Below, in pieces: positions 58,850 to 64,000 of a DNA stretch of 64,000 bases. Position 1 is the stretch's first letter. Each line of letters opens with the position of its first letter. The notes below the pieces were generated by a model. It saw only the letters and a list, made by a program, of their open reading frames with translations. It made no database searches and was not told the origin of the DNA. A program made the translations under genes and the position numbers. Origin of the DNA: Sympetrum striolatum (Eukaryota; Arthropoda; Insecta; Odonata; Libellulidae); the NCBI GenBank assembly GCA_947579665.1, contig OX388350.1:38721393-38785392 (forward strand), written 5' to 3'.

Positions 58850-59460
58850 TTACGCAAGAGATATATCGAAAAATAAAATAACTAGCATCTCCATCGTCCT
58901 TTCAACAAGACCCCCCACTTCATCTCCCTTCTTTCCCTCCATAAAAGGTCGCTGTTGAAGGCTTCGGATCCCCTCAGGGTTTTCGCTTGTTTGTTTCTTT
59001 CTTTTGTACGGATGTACGCGGGGGGAAGGGGTTAGGTCTGCGAGGGAAACCCTCGTTGCAGAATGACATGAGAAAGCGACCCCGTGGGTGAGCGGATGCA
59101 GGAAGAGTTGTCGACGACCTTTGCGGATGCAAAAGGAAGGGACCCTCGACATAGTTTTCGAGGGATGGGTGTAAAAAGGGGACGTTAATGAAAAGGGTCT
59201 TAAAATATAAATCGCTGTGAATGAGGGCGGATGAGAAGTGAAAGTAATAGGCTTGGAACAACGGGCTACTCCTTCCCGTGTTTATATCGTGGTTCCCAAA
59301 ATTTCACGGGGAAAAGGTAATTCGTTTTGGGTCGAACTGATAACTGGATCCTTGTTTCCAGACCGATTCTACGCCTCTCGTGGGGATTGTGATTCGAGCG
59401 AGTCCAGGAGCGATCCGATACAATTTCGCGTCTCGAGGACTCAGGAGTTTTAGAGGTAAA
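58850..59460. other. GC-richer patch with overlapping frames
   Basis: Frames of 65-100 codons on both strands overlap; none is recognisable. Apparently single-copy. Confidence 0.3.
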
Positions 59461-59935
59461 CACTTCCTTCCGTCCATTCCTACGTTATTATTTCACGTTC
59501 CGTATAATTACTGAATAGCTGTTACTCCATTCCTTAGCGTGATTTTCGTTTGTGCTAATTACTAAATGGCACCCAATCTGTATTACCTGCTTTATCTACT
59601 CTAATTTTTCTTCTTTTTCTAATTAGGGCTAAACATAAACTGCTACTTAACTTTATATTCTGAATACAATAAGATGTGCCACTATACTCACCATTGTTTG
59701 TATTTTAATAGTCGTATAGGTTAAGCTTTATTTGTATATTTTTGAATAAAAATATTTTTTGTGATCGTGTTTTAATTTTTATAAATTTTATTTAACATTA
59801 GTAAATATTTCAATTTTTTATCATTTTTATGGATGAATATATTTGTATTTTGTATAATTTTATATAGATTTATACATTTTTATTTTGCTTCGTTATGTCA
59901 TTTGTATATTTAATATTTTTATGTAAGTTAATTGA

Positions 59936-60343
59936 TTTAAAGGAAGTTGAGAAACAAAAGTCCCATAGTAATAATAATAAAGTATATTATACTGTGACTA
60001 AGTGGAAATTCTACCATGTATTGTAGCTAATTTTACTTAAATGATGGATCTCAGTTTGACTTTTTATGTCTTTTAAAGGAAGTTGAGAATCAAAAGTCCC
60101 ATAGTAATAATAATAAAGTATATTATACTGTGACTAAGTGGAAATTCTACCATGTATTGTAGCTAATTTTACTTAAATGATGGATCTCAGTTTGACTTTT
60201 TATGTCTTTTAAAGGAAGTTGAGAATCAAAAGTCCCATAGTAATAATAATAAAGTATATTATACTGTGACTAAGTGGAAATTCTACCATGTATTGTAGCT
60301 AATTTTACTTAAATGATGGATCTCAGTTTGACTTTTTATGTCT
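59936..60343 (+). repeat. Tandem repeat, exactly 3 units of 136 bp
   Basis: Units begin with 'aaaggaagttgag' at 59939, 60075 and 60211. Units 2 and 3 are identical over their shared length and unit 1 differs at one base (gagaaac versus gagaatc). The unit includes (AAT)4-like 'taataataataaag'. A very recent expansion. Confidence 0.97.
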
Positions 60344-61595
60344 ACGGAAGGATGCGCGTTAATGGCAATGTTTCCATTCCCTTACAATTTCACAAATGTA
60401 ACAGGATGACTGTTATGACATTTACGATGACAATAGGGTACGTAGTAATAAATACAACCGTTCATAAAACCCTCAACTTCAGTTGAATTACATAAACAAG
60501 ATATTTACATTCATCAATATACTATAACTATTCCTTTCAATCATTTGAGGCATACAAATAAAGCCATTTAACGAAAATATTCGTTAAAAATCTTAAAATC
60601 AAATGTTACCTTTATGATATTTTCACTGTTTTCTAACCGAGTAACATATTGTGTATTATGTTAATAAATTAACATTTACCATTTTAAACTACACATTTGC
60701 ACAATTATTGTAAAACTGACTTTTTATCTATTCTATGTTTTCGTAACATCATTCATCATCACTCAAATTTAATTGATTTCGTTTTGAAGTTCCAAAGAAA
60801 GAAGATCGTTTAAGAATTGGGTTAGTCTTCAATTTGCTCTAGTACTGCAGTTTCTTCATAGACGCATCCAGTAATAATTCTACAGAAAACCCTAACAAAA
60901 TTGTAACCAGAGCTCTTATAATAGTATGGTAACATTTTTACATTACTCATTTAAGCTGCTTTAACACAAACCTATTAAATTCTCATCAAAGAAACTTTAC
61001 CAATACTGTCCGTGATAAACATATTCGAAAATTTAAAGCACTTACAAACGACAAAATACTAAAATCGTCGAAACGCCAACTGACGATCGGTTTACAGCTC
61101 GTAAGAAAGTAAAGGAGTGGGCAATTAATTCATCAATTAATCTCACCCCGTGTTTGATGATAATGGACATCGATTTCTGGTCTACTTCCTTTGCCCTTCA
61201 ACGTGATTGATTAACATTGAATGGGAACACTCACAATATAGCACAAGCAGAGCTCTCAAAACATCGTCTTTAGTAAATGGCTCTGAAGAGAACGGCAATC
61301 GCTAATAGCTTGAATATGGGACAAGCACTGAATGTTTTACGTCGTACATACGTATCGACAGGACTCATTTCGCTTGATTTCCTTCGGGATTACAAATGTT
61401 ACTAACAGTGGAGTGCCCATGAATATAATTCAATGCATCCACAGTGGAGGAGCTAGCGAAAACCTTCAGCTTTTTCGATGAATAGTATTTATATGAACTA
61501 GAAGGAATTTAAATCAGAACTATCTTTAAATACAACGTAAAGGTTTAAACAGTGAAGTTCCTATGAATATAATTTAATGCATGGAAAAGAAAAAA
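60344..61595. other. AT-rich non-coding stretch, nothing recognised
   Basis: No domain-bearing frame, RNA gene or repeat seen. Confidence 0.35.
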
Positions 61596-61606
61596 ATGAT
61601 CATAAA

Positions 61607-61805
61607 CATCTACATTAATACCATACAAGCCGTCTTTCGGCGTGTGGCAGGGGGTGTAAACACCAGTTGAATCTAAACTACTCCCTTATTTGGTTATTGT
61701 CGCGTATCGTTCGCGGAAAGAATGACTTTTTAAAACGATTCGTCCTAGCATCTATTTCTCTTAACTTACGGTCATTATCTGATCGACCGAGGTAACAGAA
61801 GGATT
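61607..61805 (-). mobile_element. LINE 3' end (CR1/Jockey-like), truncated copy
   Basis: It aligns closely with 12497-12690: 'catctacattaatacc', 'ggcgtgtggcagggggtgta', 'cgcggaaagaatga' and 'cgattcgtcctagcatctat' occur in the same order. Only the 3' untranslated part is present; no ORF2 codons remain. Confidence 0.85.
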
Positions 61806-62690
61806 TATCGATAATCAATTAACTAATCAATTCAATCAAATCAATTAAATATCGATAAGCAATAAACATTGGAGGATTTATCGATAATCTACACCATTTT
61901 CGGTGAATGCTACATCGTTGAGCTGGAAGGAATTTTAATTAGAATTATCTTTAGGCAAATTAAAGTAATCATTTTTATTATTTAAAGATATTTAAAGAGC
62001 AAGCAAATAGTCACTAAATATAATAATAATATAAATAATGACAACCACTTTGTAAGGCGAATTTTAGTCTTAAGAGACCACCTTCATCTCACGTGCATTC
62101 AATGACATTAAGAGATTATACTGCACATACACTAATATTTTGTGGTACATTAATTGGACCAATTGGACAAACAAAAACTAAACTAAAACATATTGGTCAG
62201 ATGTATCCATGGAGATATTTTTGAGTTTTGAATGTGACGCTGCTCTTAGGAAGTATGCATTCAAACAGGAAAGCAGCGTCAAGCAAAGAAACGCACATGT
62301 TTGTCGAAGGAACTGGAAGTCTCATGACTTTTCAACTTCGCGCAAAATTAAACGTCAACACCCAGGAAATTGAAGTTCGCTTCTTATTTATCTATCGCTG
62401 AATCTAGCCATTAGGTATGACATGACGATAATTTCTCATAACGAAACAAAAAATGACAACATTTCAAACCTTGTTCCTGGTCGAATGTCCTCAATTCTCA
62501 GAAAGCACGATTAAATTTATGAATGACAATTTCAATTTCGGCTAGAGAGAAATTTATTTGAGTCATAACGTTTTATTTACCAGAGAAAAAAGTACCTGTC
62601 TCTAGTGTGTAGCATTCGGTTTCAGTAAAACCAACCATTTTACTCATTTACTTATCAATACTTTTTACTTTGAATCAACCAATAGGTATA
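61806..62690. other. AT-rich stretch with a small direct repeat
   Basis: 'aggatttatcgataatc' occurs at about 61800 and 61873. Otherwise nothing was recognised. Confidence 0.35.
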
Positions 62691-62694
62691 TATT

Positions 62695-63420
62695 TATGTT
62701 TTTGTTTCGAAGACAAATTAACTGATACCAAAATAGGTTGTTTTTGGGACGAAAAAACTATTACTGTTTTGCTATCGAAAAATTACTCAAAGGTAGTATT
62801 TTCAGGTGCTCCATAGAAATAACCGCGAAAAATTTGGCTTCCTATAGGTCACGAAGTAATCTTATTTCTTTGGTTATATTTTCTAAGCTTTCGTTTTACT
62901 ATTTTTAAGGAAAATCATTTTTTAATGACGGAACACCGCAAATATCTATGCGGTACAGTACGCTATTTTGCATTTATAATCTTGGCAATTCCACTTCAAA
63001 ATTTGCAAAGGTAACTTCCGAAATGGTGCTGGGCTGTATTTAGGTTTTTGTTTAGGAGGCATTTTGTTTGATATCAAAATTGTTGTTCCTGAAACGAAGG
63101 AACACAATGGCTACTGAGGATTAGTAAAAAAGGTGGTATTTATAAGTACTCCAGAGAAATGGAGATAAAAAAACTTGGCTTAGTGAAAATTTCAAAGTCA
63201 TCTCATTTCCATGAAAATGTTTCCCGACCTTATCCTGAAATGAATTTTAATAAATACGTAAAAGTGTTGTTAAAATATTTCTGAAACGAGAACGAGGAGA
63301 AACTTTATGGTTTGCAATTGGGAGAAAACACAACAGATGGAATTTGGTTCTATACGTTCTAGAGAAATACAAACCTAAAGATTTAACTTGGTACATACTT
63401 ATCTTCTTTTTCAGTTTGTT
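62695..63420 (+). repeat. Probable decayed tandem units
   Basis: Segments near 62720-62845 and 63068-63182 share 'gata.caaaat...gttgtt', 'ggta.tattt...gtgctcca.agaaat' and 'acttggctt' in order, about 340 bp apart. A weaker third unit ends near 63395. Too diverged for a firm period. Confidence 0.4.
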
Positions 63421-63439
63421 TCTAACTTTTGGCAAACGT

Positions 63440-64000
63440 AAGTTGCAGTTAGAGGTAATTTTATTGTACTAAGATATAGTAAAAATCTTTGTGATTCTCT
63501 ATGTTCGCTGGGCTTCTAAAATTACATTCAATTACCAAATGCTGCATTTTTATAAATACACAATTGTTAAACAGACAGTAGTAACTCCATATCACAAATT
63601 TCACTAACCTAGCTTAACCAAAAAAAGGGTCAATAATAATAGCACAATATTGCAAAAACTGATAGACACAGATTATAGAGAAGACAACGAATAAATTTCA
63701 CTAGGATATTAAATGTAAACATTCCCACGAGAAAAACAGATTCATACGCAAGCGCGGCCTCACTCGTACTCTTTAAGATCGGATTATGATACGTTGCTAA
63801 ACTTTTTCTTTGGTTATTAAAAATGTTTAGTTAATTTAATAAAAATAGAAGTATAAATTATTATTTGAATATCTTGAAACACACAGCAGTAGCTCCATAA
63901 CATACAGATAACAAGACTAGATTATATAAAAAGAGGGAAAAAATATAATGAGATCAGCAACATCTCCTAAAAACCGTGATAAACACAATATACAATGCAT
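63440..64000. other. AT-rich non-coding end of window
   Basis: Nothing recognised up to the window edge. Confidence 0.35.

Noticed and set aside
59936..60343. CRISPR-like array
   Set aside because: The 136-bp units are contiguous and nearly identical throughout, with no repeat-spacer alternation; eukaryotic context.

Overview
This is a repeat-dense, AT-rich stretch of animal nuclear DNA, most likely from an arthropod and probably an insect. The evidence is the content: degenerate non-LTR retrotransposon fragments, a mariner derivative, a PIF/Harbinger transposase fragment with a 71-bp GT-AG intron, tRNA-derived SINE pieces, small inverted-repeat elements and many hammerhead-like motifs of the kind known from Penelope-like elements. 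The species cannot be named from this window. There is no bacterial architecture and no CRISPR array, rRNA gene or intact tRNA gene. I found no convincing host protein-coding gene in 64 kb. The only coding sequence recognised belongs to transposable elements, almost all of it broken.

Layout. 0-7 kb: a LINE 3' end (antisense), small tandem repeats, two copies of one SINE-like family, and between them the Harbinger transposase fragment. 7-13 kb: mostly featureless, with a GC-richer patch near 9 kb, two hammerhead-bearing foldbacks (one a perfect 111-bp-arm palindrome) and a second antisense LINE 3' end. 13-26 kb: a tandemly repeated reverse-transcriptase remnant (15.1-15.8 kb), further foldbacks, a dispersed repeat family and GC-rich patches. 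26-34 kb: SINE pieces, a short GC-rich island (29.4-29.9 kb), a decayed ~150-200-bp tandem array (31.3-32.15 kb), then a 2.1-kb GC-rich island with a G-rich minisatellite and a Z-DNA-prone tract. 34-44 kb: a rearranged mariner, a 442-bp terminal-inverted-repeat element, and a hammerhead motif inside a long hairpin. 44-47 kb: a sense-strand LINE of the same family as the antisense copies. 47-64 kb: a 77-bp Tc1/mariner-like mini-element, members of a dispersed repeat family facing each other, a decayed ~177-bp satellite-like array (54.96-56.2 kb), another SINE, a near-identical 3 x 136-bp tandem repeat, and a last LINE 3' end.

The most interesting signal is the scattered hammerhead-like family. 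At least ten sites share the order CUGANGA, small stem, GAAA, short palindrome, UC. The short palindrome varies in a pairing-preserving way (CCGG, CTAG, CCATGG) and so does the small stem. Several copies lie divergently in foldbacks, one of them perfectly palindromic. Coordinates of repeat edges are by eye and usually good to about 10-30 bp. No database search was possible.
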